A stretch of 64,000 bases of DNA from an uncultured Prevotellaceae bacterium (GTDB lineage: Bacteria; Bacteroidota; Bacteroidia; Bacteroidales; Bacteroidaceae). This document shows, in pieces, positions 7,384 through 15,042 of this stretch. The notes beneath the pieces were generated by a model. It worked only from the letters and a program-made list of their open reading frames with translations, was not told the origin of the DNA and searched no databases. The translations under genes were made by a program, and so were the position numbers. The stretch is taken from assembly GCA_902779455.1 (NCBI GenBank), contig CACZBS010000004.1, forward strand, positions 1 through 64,000. Reading direction: 5' to 3'. Within the stretch, counting starts at the first letter, position 1. Every line of letters begins with the position of its first letter.

Positions 7384-7432
7384 AATTGTAGTCTTTTAAA
7401 ATGGTTCGACATTCGTTTTATTGTTTCTGATG

Positions 7433-7440
7433 CAAAGGTA
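7433..7440 (-). promoter_or_regulatory. -7 element for the R/G/S-rich protein gene
   Basis: CAAAGGTA on the plus strand reads TACCTTTG on the minus strand, a consensus -7 box giving a leader of about 45 nt. Confidence 0.6.
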
Positions 7441-7546
7441 CGGACAATTAATGAGCAAAAAAAAGGATTTTCCCTAAATAAATGGAGGAAAATCCCTATG
7501 TTTTAAAAAATTATTTGCATCTTTGCATCCTGAAATTGGCAATGGT

Positions 7547-10063
7547 ATGAGAAATGAACCTAATCGTATATTCCCTATAGCACACCAGCCGGTGGCCTCG
7601 GCGCTGCCTGCATACAGGATTGCTGATGCCCTGAACGAAATGCTGCAGACTGAGACGACCGCCATCGTCACGGCGGCACCTGGAGCCGGCAAGTCGACGC
7701 TTCTGCCGCTGACGATTCTTGACGGCATGGCTGATGATGCTGCAAAGATCATCGTGCTCGAACCTCGCCGTGTGGCTGCCAGACAGATCGCCTCGCGCAT
7801 GGCTTGGCTGCTCGGCGAGGATGTGGGGCAGACGGTGGGCTATCGCATGCGCTTTGAGAGCCGGGTGTCGGGCAAGACGCGTATTGAGGTGGTCACTGAG
7901 GACGTCCTGACCCGCATGTTGCTCGACGATCCGACCATGGAAGGCATCGCCACCGTCATCTTCGACGAGTTCCACGAACGGAGCCTGAACACCGATGAGG
8001 CCTTTGCGCTGACAAGGCAGTGCCAGGAACTGCTTCGTGACGACCTCCGGCTGGTCATCATGTCGGCCACGATAGACACGTCGGCCTTGTCCGCAGCGCT
8101 GCATTGCCCCGTGCTGGAGTGTGAGGGGAAAATGTTTCCCGTTGAAATCATTCGCACAGAAGAGGAGTCAGATCGTGTTAATGTCGCCCAGTTGGTGGCA
8201 AGAACCGTCGTTCGTGCCCATCGTGAGCATGACGGCGACATCCTGGCTTTTTTGCCGGGTGAGGGCGAAATCCGCAGCGTGGCAGAAATGCTTTCAGACA
8301 GTCTAGGTGCTACACAGGTGTTTCCGCTCTATGGCCTGCTCAGCATTGAGGAACAGGCTCGTGCCGTCGCTCCGAGCCTGCCTGGCGATCGCAAGGTCGT
8401 GCTGGCTACTCCGATAGCCGAAACATCGCTTACGATTGAGGGTGTGCGTGTGGTGGTCGATGGCGGTCTCTGTCGCAGAATGGTCTTTGATGTCCGTAGC
8501 GGATTAAGCCGTCTGGAGACGGTGAGGATTACGCTGGACATGGCGCAGCAGCGTGCCGGGCGTGCCGGTCGTGTGGCCCCAGGCGTGTGCTATCGTCTGT
8601 GGAGCGTCCCCACGGAAGCAAGGATGGAGACGGTGAGGAAACCGGAAATCATCGATGCCGACCTTACGCCGCTGGTGCTTGACGTCTCCGTCTGGGGTGA
8701 ACGTGAGGTGGAGCGACTGCCATGGCTGACCCCTCCGCCCAGGGCGTCGCTCGTCTATGCCCGACGGTTGCTTCAGTCGCTTGGAGCGCTCGACGATGAC
8801 GGTCGTGTGACCAGCCGTGGCAAGTCGCTCTCGAAGTTGCCTTGCCATCCGCGTATTGCCAGCATGTTGCTGAAGGCCGCCACTCCCGAGATGCGAGCCC
8901 TTGCAGCCGATATTGCTGCTCTGTTAGAAGAAAAAGATCCGTTGGCAGGCGAGGGTGAGGCCTCTTTGTCAATACGGATTGATGCCCTTCGCCGTGAGCG
9001 CCGTTCGGGGAAGTCGGGGCGCTGGAGTCGGATCATGAGAATCGCACGGCAATATGCCGACATGGTTCATGTGAAGGAAGACAACGCCTCAGTCAGCCCC
9101 TCCGACGTGGGGGCGCTCCTTGCTTCGGCCTATCCCGAGCGTATCGGAAAGGCTTGGCGCGAAGGTGTGGGCATATTCCAGCTGTCGAGTGGGGAGCTCG
9201 TGGCTGTGGAGCCGTCCGATCCTCTTGCTGGTGAAGAATGGATTATCGCCGCCTCAATGCATCAGAAACCGGGCGGCACAGGCAAGGTGTTTCTTGCGAG
9301 CATGGTCGACCCTGCCGACCTAGCCGACTATACCCGAGAGCGAGAGGTCATCTTTTGGGACGCGAAGGCCGCGGCCGTCGTGGCGCGTCGGGAGCGTCGC
9401 ATCGGCATCATCCTCCTGGCCTCGACGCCATTGGCGGGCGATCTGAGTGAAGCGGCGCAAAGGGTGGTCTGCGAGGCCATCGTCAGCGACGGCCTGTCGA
9501 TGCTGTCCTTCTCTGACGAGGTGCGCGCCCTGCAGTCGAGGATTGCCTTCGTCGCCTCCCGTCACGAAGAGCTGGGGCTCCCGGCGGTCGACTCGGCGGC
9601 CATCTGCCATAGTGCTCCCGAGTGGGGCCCCGTCTTTATTGGCAAAGCATCCCGGACTGCCGAGCTGAAGAAAATCGATCTCTGCCAGGTGATATGGAGC
9701 CGTCTCGACTACGATCAGCAGCAGACCGTCGAGCGACTGGCTCCGACCCATGTCGTCGTCCCCACAGGCAGCCGCATCCGTCTGGAATATCGTGTGGGGG
9801 CAGAGATGCCTGTCCTGCGGGTCCGACTGCAAGAATGTTTCGGCCTCGTGGACACGCCCTTGGTCGATGACGCCCCCGTCCTGATGGAGTTGCTCTCGCC
9901 AGGCTTCAAGCCGGTGCAGCTCACCACCGACCTTCGCAGTTTCTGGCAATCGACCTATTTCGAGGTCCGTAAGGAGCTGCGCCGTCGCTATCCCAAGCAT
10001 TCATGGCCAGACAACCCGCTGGAAGCCACTCCCATTAAGGGAGTGAAAAGGAAAAGTGAATAG
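7547..10063 (+). CDS. hrpB: ATP-dependent helicase HrpB
   Basis: The 838-residue DExH-box (DEAH/RHA) helicase shows Walker A AAPGAGKST, motif Ia LEPRRVAARQIA, DEFHERSLNTDEA (motif II, DEFH), SAT (motif III), ETSLTIEGVRVVVD (motif V) and QQRAGRAGRV (motif VI). The HrpB-type C-terminus follows, ending in KHSWPDNPL. HrpB proteins are RNA helicases of uncertain role in bacteria. The ATG at 7547 gives the usual N-terminus; an in-frame TTG at 7523 lies in a -7-like CATCTTTG and is unlikely. The last codons (AAAAGT GAA TAG) are formed by the 7-nt repeat array that fills the gap to corA. Confidence 0.92.
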   Translation: MRNEPNRIFPIAHQPVASALPAYRIADALNEMLQTETTAIVTAAPGAGKSTLLPLTILDGMADDAAKIIVLEPRRVAARQIASRMAWLLGEDVGQTVGYRMRFESRVSGKTRIEVVTEDVLTRMLLDDPTMEGIATVIFDEFHERSLNTDEAFALTRQCQELLRDDLRLVIMSATIDTSALSAALHCPVLECEGKMFPVEIIRTEEESDRVNVAQLVARTVVRAHREHDGDILAFLPGEGEIRSVAEMLSDSLGATQVFPLYGLLSIEEQARAVAPSLPGDRKVVLATPIAETSLTIEGVRVVVDGGLCRRMVFDVRSGLSRLETVRITLDMAQQRAGRAGRVAPGVCYRLWSVPTEARMETVRKPEIIDADLTPLVLDVSVWGEREVERLPWLTPPPRASLVYARRLLQSLGALDDDGRVTSRGKSLSKLPCHPRIASMLLKAATPEMRALAADIAALLEEKDPLAGEGEASLSIRIDALRRERRSGKSGRWSRIMRIARQYADMVHVKEDNASVSPSDVGALLASAYPERIGKAWREGVGIFQLSSGELVAVEPSDPLAGEEWIIAASMHQKPGGTGKVFLASMVDPADLADYTREREVIFWDAKAAAVVARRERRIGIILLASTPLAGDLSEAAQRVVCEAIVSDGLSMLSFSDEVRALQSRIAFVASRHEELGLPAVDSAAICHSAPEWGPVFIGKASRTAELKKIDLCQVIWSRLDYDQQQTVERLAPTHVVVPTGSRIRLEYRVGAEMPVLRVRLQECFGLVDTPLVDDAPVLMELLSPGFKPVQLTTDLRSFWQSTYFEVRKELRRRYPKHSWPDNPLEATPIKGVKRKSE

Positions 10064-10204
10064 TGAAAAGTGAAAAATTTGCTGCCGCCATATTTAAAAG
10101 GTAATAGTGAATAGTGAAGAGTGAAAAATTTGCTGCCGCCATCCTGTCACGAGAAGGAATGGCGGCAGCAAATTTTTCACTCTTCACTCTTCACTATTAC
10201 CTTT
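10041..10204. repeat. 7-nt repeat array folded into a 46-bp hairpin between hrpB and corA
   Basis: AGTGAAT/AGTGAAA-type units begin inside the hrpB stop region. A 29-nt unit (GTGAARAGTGAAAAATTTGC plus TGCCGCCAT) occurs at 10063-10091 and 10114-10142, and inverted at 10159-10187. Arms 10097-10142 and 10159-10204 are complementary over 46 bp with one mismatch and a 16-nt loop. It probably terminates transcription from both converging genes. Confidence 0.85.
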
Positions 10205-10206
10205 GA

Positions 10207-11133
10207 TTAGACCAGCCTCTTATGGCGGAAGAACCACCATGCGGCACCCGAGACGAGCACGGAGATGATGAGGGCCAGTCCGAAGCCGTAGCTTTTTTGC
10301 TCCATGCCGTTAATGAGGTTCATGCCGAAGAGCGATGCAATGAGCGTGGGGAACATCATGATGATCGTCACAGACGTGAGCGTACGCATCACGTTGTTCA
10401 TGTTGTTGTTGATGATGCTCTGATACGTGTCCATCGTCGACTCCAGGATGTCCGTGTAGATGCTGGTCGTCTCGCGGGCCTGCGTCATCTCGATGCCGAC
10501 GTCCTCGATGAGGTCGGCGTCCAGCTCGTCAATCTGCAACTTGAACTTCAGCTTCGACAGCAGCGTCTCGTTGCCCCTGATTGACGTCTGGAAGTATGTC
10601 AGCGAGTCCTGCAGGCGGCTGAGTCCGATGAGGCTCTCGTTGTTCACCTCCTTGTCGAGGTTGCGCTTGGCCTTGTCGATGAGCGAATTGATCTGCTTCA
10701 GGCGCTTCAGATACCACACGGCGGAGGAGTAGAACAGGCGGAAAATCATGTCAACATAGTCGGTGAAGCCAACGCCCCGCTTCTGCTGGTAGGAGACGAA
10801 GTCGATCATCATGTTCGTCTCATAGTAGCATACGGTGATGGTGACGTCACGTTTGTGGATGATGCCGAGGGGCACCGTCGTATAAGGTGTGCGCGAACGC
10901 ACCTCCTTGACATAGGGGATGCGCAGGATGATGAGCATCCATCCGTCGTCGTACTCATAGCGGGCACGCTCGTCCGTGTCGCTGATATCGCTGATGAAAT
11001 AGTCGGGTATGCCGAAGCGCTGTTCCAGTTCTCGCTGATCTTCTTCGGTCGGACATGTAAGTTGTATCCAGCAGTTGGGCTGCCACTCCTCGAGCTGGCT
11101 GAGCCCACCTTGGGTGTTCCAATAGCTTTTCAT
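10207..11133 (-). CDS. corA: CorA-family divalent metal transporter
   Basis: The 308-residue protein should form a pentameric Mg2+ (or Co2+/Ni2+) channel in the inner membrane. A cytosolic alpha/beta domain is followed by a long helical stretch (residues about 125-250). Two C-terminal helices come next (TLTSVTIIMMFPTLIASLF and FGLALIISVLVSGAAWWFF), joined by the diagnostic FGMN motif (SLFGMNLINGME). The tail is basic (RHKRLV). Length is typical. The -7 box is about 190 nt upstream of the start, leaving an unusually long leader with mutually exclusive foldings (11137-11272), which hints at control by the leader RNA. Confidence 0.9.
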   Translation of the reverse strand: MKSYWNTQGGLSQLEEWQPNCWIQLTCPTEEDQRELEQRFGIPDYFISDISDTDERARYEYDDGWMLIILRIPYVKEVRSRTPYTTVPLGIIHKRDVTITVCYYETNMMIDFVSYQQKRGVGFTDYVDMIFRLFYSSAVWYLKRLKQINSLIDKAKRNLDKEVNNESLIGLSRLQDSLTYFQTSIRGNETLLSKLKFKLQIDELDADLIEDVGIEMTQARETTSIYTDILESTMDTYQSIINNNMNNVMRTLTSVTIIMMFPTLIASLFGMNLINGMEQKSYGFGLALIISVLVSGAAWWFFRHKRLV

Positions 11134-11136
11134 TGT

Positions 11137-11272
11137 GCTAATCCTTCTAATAACGAAAATGTAATAATGATAGTCGACAATAGTGTCGACACGAAAGTGG
11201 CAAGAGGATTAGCGGCCTTGCCACTGCTCCCCTGGCCTAACGTTTAATACTGTCCGCCGGGTAATCGTCCAT
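11137..11272 (-). promoter_or_regulatory. Structured leader of corA with mini-ORF and switch-like pairing
   Basis: On the minus strand the leader contains an 11-codon ORF (MDDYPADSIKR, 11272-11237). It then has a perfect 9-bp hairpin AGTGGCAAG/CTTGCCACT (11225-11196) and a GTCGAC/GTCGAC hairpin (11190-11173). The loop of the first hairpin contains GCTAATCCT (11213-11205), the exact complement of AGGATTAGC (11145-11137), which lies 3 nt before the ATG and would include the ribosome-binding region. The 9-bp pairing could hide the translation start. No known Mg2+ riboswitch class is recognised. Confidence 0.5.
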
Positions 11273-11325
11273 AATTTCTGTCTTCTTTTTTTGTTTGACT
11301 AATGTCGCTTTCACATTTACGGCTG

Positions 11326-11333
11326 CAAAGGTA
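11326..11333 (-). promoter_or_regulatory. -7 element for corA
   Basis: CAAAGGTA on the plus strand reads TACCTTTG on the minus strand. Transcription would begin near 11319, giving a leader of about 185 nt before the corA ATG. Confidence 0.6.
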
Positions 11334-11420
11334 CAAAAAAAATTCCAAATGGAATGATATAATGAGAAAAAAAACACGGTTGGAGGTGTCTTCGTTCTGC
11401 CAGAAGCTCGTTCATGTCCG

Positions 11421-12056
11421 TCATTCGAGGAGACCTGCTTTGCGGAGCAGGGGCAGAACGGTCTCTGGCAGAAGACGGCGCTTAAGCTCGGTTTGGTCTA
11501 AAGCGTCCTGAAGGTCGAAGCGCTCTCCTATGAGTCGGCGCAGGAGCGATTCGTCGATCAATTCGGAGAGTCCTGTGGAGGGGTTGTAGATGTAACAGCA
11601 AAAGTCGTCAGACGATGATAGTGCAACAGTTGCTGCCCCGGCGATGCCGAAGAAGAAACCAGCCATTGTGGCATCCTGGCGACTCTTGATGCTGGGTGCC
11701 GCGAACAATACATAGTCTCGGTCGAACACAAAGGCGGGTGCATACCAATTGCCGAACTTGATCCCTTGGCAGTTCAGGTGGCGGCAGTTTATGTAGAGCG
11801 AATCGTGGTGCACGATGAATAACGCTTGCTTCTTCAGCAGTTTGTCGGTAGACTTTTGCCCGCTGTATGGACGATAGGTGGCACCGCCAAACCATATGGT
11901 ATGCCCTTTGGAACGGTGCTTCATCTGGAGTGCCCCGGGGGTGGGATGCCAGATGTCGTTGAGGTAGTCGGCCGCGTTCAGACAGTAGCGGCAAGTCTGG
12001 GCCTTGCCTGCTACTGCCGTGACGATGAGGCAAATGAAGATGATGAGCTGTTTCAT
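11421..12056 (-). CDS. Exported hypothetical protein, last gene of the sigma-fusion operon
   Basis: The 211-residue protein has a signal peptide (MKQLIIFICLIVTAVAGKAQ). I do not recognise a family. The mature part starts with a paired-cysteine motif (TCRYCLNAADYLND) and contains KGHTIWFGGATYRPYSG, SLYINCRHLNCQG, YAPAFVFDRDYVLF and a short hydrophobic Gly/Ala stretch (MAGFFFGIAGAATVALS). It ends in a charged helix (LIDESLLRRLIGERFDLQDA). Its ATG overlaps the stop of the upstream barrel gene by 4 nt, so it belongs to the same operon and is likely a periplasmic or surface partner of the beta-barrel protein. Confidence 0.6.
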   Translation of the reverse strand: MKQLIIFICLIVTAVAGKAQTCRYCLNAADYLNDIWHPTPGALQMKHRSKGHTIWFGGATYRPYSGQKSTDKLLKKQALFIVHHDSLYINCRHLNCQGIKFGNWYAPAFVFDRDYVLFAAPSIKSRQDATMAGFFFGIAGAATVALSSSDDFCCYIYNPSTGLSELIDESLLRRLIGERFDLQDALDQTELKRRLLPETVLPLLRKAGLLE

Positions 12057-12691
12057 AGGTATAGTCTCAGTCCGATGTTGATGCTCAGTCGGTGGAATCC
12101 GTTCGCCCGATTGCTGTCGTTGTAGTAATAGTTGAAGTTGTCGTCCTTCGAGAATATGGCAGTGTGATAGGCCACATCAAGCCCGATGCCGAAGATGGAG
12201 CCCAGCTGATATTCAATGCCAAGGCCGTATTTAGACCCTAATCCGTCGTTGACTTTCTCGCCCCCGTCTGTGTAGTTGGCATAGCCAAGTCCTGTTTCGA
12301 CGGTGGCATACCATTGTTTGCCAATCTGCCCGCCATAGACGAACGAGCCGAGGATGAAGTTCTGGCCTAAGTCATAGCCACCAGAGTATGAGGTGCTGTT
12401 GTGAGCGTATGAAAGTCCGAAACCGTAGCCGCGACGAAACAGACAACGGTATTTCACTTCATAGCCCATTCCTAATTGCCACGAGCATTCTTCTTGTGGT
12501 GTTGACACTTTCGAGGTGATCCATCCCGGGGAGAAGTTGATAGAAAAGGCTTGTTCTGTCGACTTGACGGTTTTGGTCGGCTCCATGGTGAAGTAGCCGT
12601 TGAACTCGGCGTCGTTTTTCTGTTCCTCTTGTGCGTGTGCTCCCATTCCCGGTATGAAGGTGAGAGCGATAATTACTGTTTTGATTCTCAT
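12053..12691 (-). CDS. Outer-membrane beta-barrel protein in the sigma-fusion operon
   Basis: The 212-residue protein has a signal peptide (cleaved after GMGAHA). Alternating hydrophobic and aromatic strands follow, typical of a small 8-stranded barrel: FGLSYAHNSTSYSGGYDLGQ, ILGSFVYGGQIGKQWYATVE, GIGLDVAYHTAIFS. It ends in RLSINIGLRLYL, an outer-membrane barrel C-terminus. It overlaps its neighbours by 4 nt on both sides. It probably sits in the outer membrane downstream of the STN-domain protein. The ligand or function is unknown. Confidence 0.65.
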   Translation of the reverse strand: MRIKTVIIALTFIPGMGAHAQEEQKNDAEFNGYFTMEPTKTVKSTEQAFSINFSPGWITSKVSTPQEECSWQLGMGYEVKYRCLFRRGYGFGLSYAHNSTSYSGGYDLGQNFILGSFVYGGQIGKQWYATVETGLGYANYTDGGEKVNDGLGSKYGLGIEYQLGSIFGIGLDVAYHTAIFSKDDNFNYYYNDSNRANGFHRLSINIGLRLYL

Positions 12692-14067
12692 TTTGATATT
12701 GTATGGTTTGTTTTGTTCTTTTGGTGACCGGCGTCGATTCTCGCCTCAATGTCGGTATAGCTCGGGTGGTTGGCGGTGTAGTGGCTCAAGTCATAAGCGA
12801 GCGCAGTGGTTGGTGCCGTGGCGTCTTGATGGCGTGCTGCCGGCGGAATGCCATGTTCAGAGTATTGTATCTGCACATCATCGTCGGCAACGACCCGGGC
12901 TTTGTAGTTCACTACGGGAAATGTTGAGGGGATCGAGAGACGGTAGGGCGTTATAGGCTCGTTAAAGTTGTGATAAAAGAAAAAATCGAGGATGTCGCCC
13001 GTTTCCAGTGGACCAATACTGATGCTGTCAGTTTCGTCGGGCGATGAGAGCCTTTTGTGTGCTTGGGGCTTGAAGTAGTTAAAGGTGTCGACGGTTCTTA
13101 TGCTGCCGTCGGGCTTGACGATATGTATGCCGACGACTGTCATCTTGTACATCATGTAGTTGGTGATGTCGGTGCGCTTTGAGAAGGTTAGGGTAGACAG
13201 CTTGCTGATGGCTTCCTCCCTGTTAATGATGTAACGGATACGGTGAAGGTGGTGCGTACGCAGCCAACGGCTTTTTGTCTTACTCCAAAAGAGTTGTGAG
13301 TATTTCTTTTCTGCCATTACGTAGGCGATGCTGTCATATTCAGCCAGGACGACGGCTGCAGCATTCTTGAACTGATGGGGGACTGTGTCGAGACTGAACT
13401 GTGGCAGGGGCATGTCCCAAATGGCCTCCTCCACTTTGTGCTGTAATCGTAGGTATTCCTTCTCAGCGCGTTTGTCAAGTGAGGCCTTGACGTTGATGCT
13501 GTTAAGCTGCTCCGTAGCGGCCGACATTTTGATGTCTCCTATATCTGTTGCCTTTATCCGACGGCTGATGGGCTGATATCCTACGTGGCTAATGCGAACC
13601 ATGACGACGGGTGAGTCGCAGGGAATGACTAAGCGGCCGTTCTGATTGCTGACACCTTTATTTAATATATGTGTGGTGTCGGTGGTCGACGTCAAGGTGA
13701 TATTGGCATAGCTGACGGGCATGTTGTGCTCGTCAATCAATCTCCCGATGAGTTTGTAGGTCTTTTTCTGTGTACACTCGATGAGGAGCAGTGAGTCACC
13801 GCGTTGCGTGACACTGATGGGATAGAAACCGATGCATTTGCGGACGGCTTCGGGGATGGTCAGAGAGTCGAACTGCTGGGTGACGGTATAGTCTTCCAGG
13901 TCGTTATAGATGAAAGCTATGTGTAGTCTTGGCTGAGCTGCCTTGCTGAGATCGGACAGTACCTGCGTCATGGGGCAATCGCGGTAGTTGCGGCTGACGA
14001 GCTGGGCCTCTGTCGAATAAGACCTAAACAGGAGGAGGCATAACAGAAGTGATGAGAGGTGTTTCAT
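12688..14067 (-). CDS. Exported STN + CarboxypepD_reg-like protein
   Basis: The 459-residue protein has a signal peptide (MKHLSSLLLCLLLFRSYSTE). An STN-like domain follows at about residues 25-100 (CPMTQVLSDLSKAAQPRL, then TIPEAVRKC). A carboxypeptidase-regulatory-like beta-sandwich spans about 105-195 (YKLIGRLIDEHNMPVSYANI, GVSNQNGRLVI, VRISHVGYQPISR). The C-terminal half resembles the start of DUF3857-type regions (TGDILDFFFYHNFNEPITPY) but has no transglutaminase domain after it, so it may be a short version. STN domains in TonB-dependent receptors contact FecR-type regulators in the periplasm. The neighbouring sigma fusion carries a related domain, so the two products may talk to each other. 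It overlaps both neighbours by 4 nt. Confidence 0.65.
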   Translation of the reverse strand: MKHLSSLLLCLLLFRSYSTEAQLVSRNYRDCPMTQVLSDLSKAAQPRLHIAFIYNDLEDYTVTQQFDSLTIPEAVRKCIGFYPISVTQRGDSLLLIECTQKKTYKLIGRLIDEHNMPVSYANITLTSTTDTTHILNKGVSNQNGRLVIPCDSPVVMVRISHVGYQPISRRIKATDIGDIKMSAATEQLNSINVKASLDKRAEKEYLRLQHKVEEAIWDMPLPQFSLDTVPHQFKNAAAVVLAEYDSIAYVMAEKKYSQLFWSKTKSRWLRTHHLHRIRYIINREEAISKLSTLTFSKRTDITNYMMYKMTVVGIHIVKPDGSIRTVDTFNYFKPQAHKRLSSPDETDSISIGPLETGDILDFFFYHNFNEPITPYRLSIPSTFPVVNYKARVVADDDVQIQYSEHGIPPAARHQDATAPTTALAYDLSHYTANHPSYTDIEARIDAGHQKNKTNHTISK

Positions 14068-14891
14068 CTGACAATGAGGGTCTTGCCACGTAGTTCGACG
14101 CTGATGTTCTGGAAGGCATCGAGTGTAAGGATGGTACTGTTCAAAGGCTCCGCCTGAACCCAGTCGAAATGTAGGCGCAGTTGGCGGGCTTTGTCGTTGA
14201 AGAAATGCAACTTCACGTTGTGGTAAGAGGCAATGTCGGTGAGGATTTGCTCCAACGTGGCGTCTTCATAGTGGATAGTGGAGGGGATTGCTGAATCAAT
14301 CTTTTGAAGCGTCGTGACGGGTTCGGCAACTGTATCAGAGGCATGACGAAGGCGTGTATGACGATAGACGGCATAAGCCATGCCTGAGAGCAGCAACAAC
14401 AGGGCGAGACAGGCGTAATACCAGGCAAAATGTGTGCGCAACTGATGAAGACCCTGTGACAGATGCTTATAGACAGACTTGCGGCTGATCCCCATCTCGG
14501 TAGCAATCTCATCATACTTCTTCCGTTCGAGGAAACGCTGTTTCATAACGTTGCTTGTCTTGACGGTAAGGGCCGAGTTCATGTAGTCTAACACCTTGTC
14601 GAGTGGCGGCTCCTCGTAGTCTGTCGCCACATTGTCGTGGGGAATCTTCTGCTCCGTGGCCTTGACCACCTTTCGGTGCTCAAGCATGTTCAGGCAGCGA
14701 TTGCGCACGCTGACTTGCAGATAGCTGGCTGCTCTCGGGCCCGGCAAGAGCGCCTTGTCTGTGGCCAGCAAGTCGGTGAAGACGTCGCTGACGGCATCGC
14801 GTGCTTCCTCGTCGTTGCCAAGCAGGTTGCGAGCAGTCTGCCATAGGTCTTTGTAGTGCTGGCTGTAGAGTTGTTCTATCTGGGTCTGCAT
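14064..14891 (-). CDS. ECF-type sigma factor fused to a membrane segment and FecR C-terminal domain
   Basis: The 275-residue protein begins as a sigma-70 family ECF factor. Region 2 lies at about residues 5-75 (IEQLYSQHYKDLWQTARNLL, DEEARDAVSDVF). Region 4 lies at about 105-150 (MKQRFLERKKYDEIATEMG, then ISRKSVYKHLSQGLHQL). A hydrophobic helix follows at about 153-178 (FAWYYACLALLLLLSGMAYA, then a basic stop RHTRLRH). The last 70 residues (IHYEDATLEQILTDIASYHN, LRLHFDWVQAEPLN, FQNISVELRGKTLIV) look like the FecR C-terminal domain DUF4974. The sigma part would be cytosolic and the DUF4974 part periplasmic. The classical FecR cytosolic anti-sigma segment is absent. It heads a four-gene operon with 4-nt overlaps. 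No TAnnTTTG box is seen upstream, so the operon may use its own promoter type. Confidence 0.75.
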   Translation of the reverse strand: MQTQIEQLYSQHYKDLWQTARNLLGNDEEARDAVSDVFTDLLATDKALLPGPRAASYLQVSVRNRCLNMLEHRKVVKATEQKIPHDNVATDYEEPPLDKVLDYMNSALTVKTSNVMKQRFLERKKYDEIATEMGISRKSVYKHLSQGLHQLRTHFAWYYACLALLLLLSGMAYAVYRHTRLRHASDTVAEPVTTLQKIDSAIPSTIHYEDATLEQILTDIASYHNVKLHFFNDKARQLRLHFDWVQAEPLNSTILTLDAFQNISVELRGKTLIVR

Positions 14892-14968
14892 AATTGCGAA
14901 TCTTTTCTATATAGTACAAGAAAAATAAATAAATGCTACCCCTTCGGATGGTTAAAAAATCAAAAAAG

Positions 14969-15004
14969 AGCCCTGCCCAGCCGTTCTGAGTCTGGGCAGG
15001 GGCT
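14969..15004 (-). terminator. Intrinsic terminator of the flippase-pepD operon
   Basis: On the minus strand AGCCCCTGCCCAG pairs with CTGGGCAGGGCT around an 11-nt loop and is followed by CTTTTTTGATTTTTT. This is a classical rho-independent terminator 40 nt past the pepD stop. Confidence 0.85.
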
Positions 15005-15042
15005 CCTCAGTGAAGGGATGTCTGCACGGGGGTACGCCGCTG

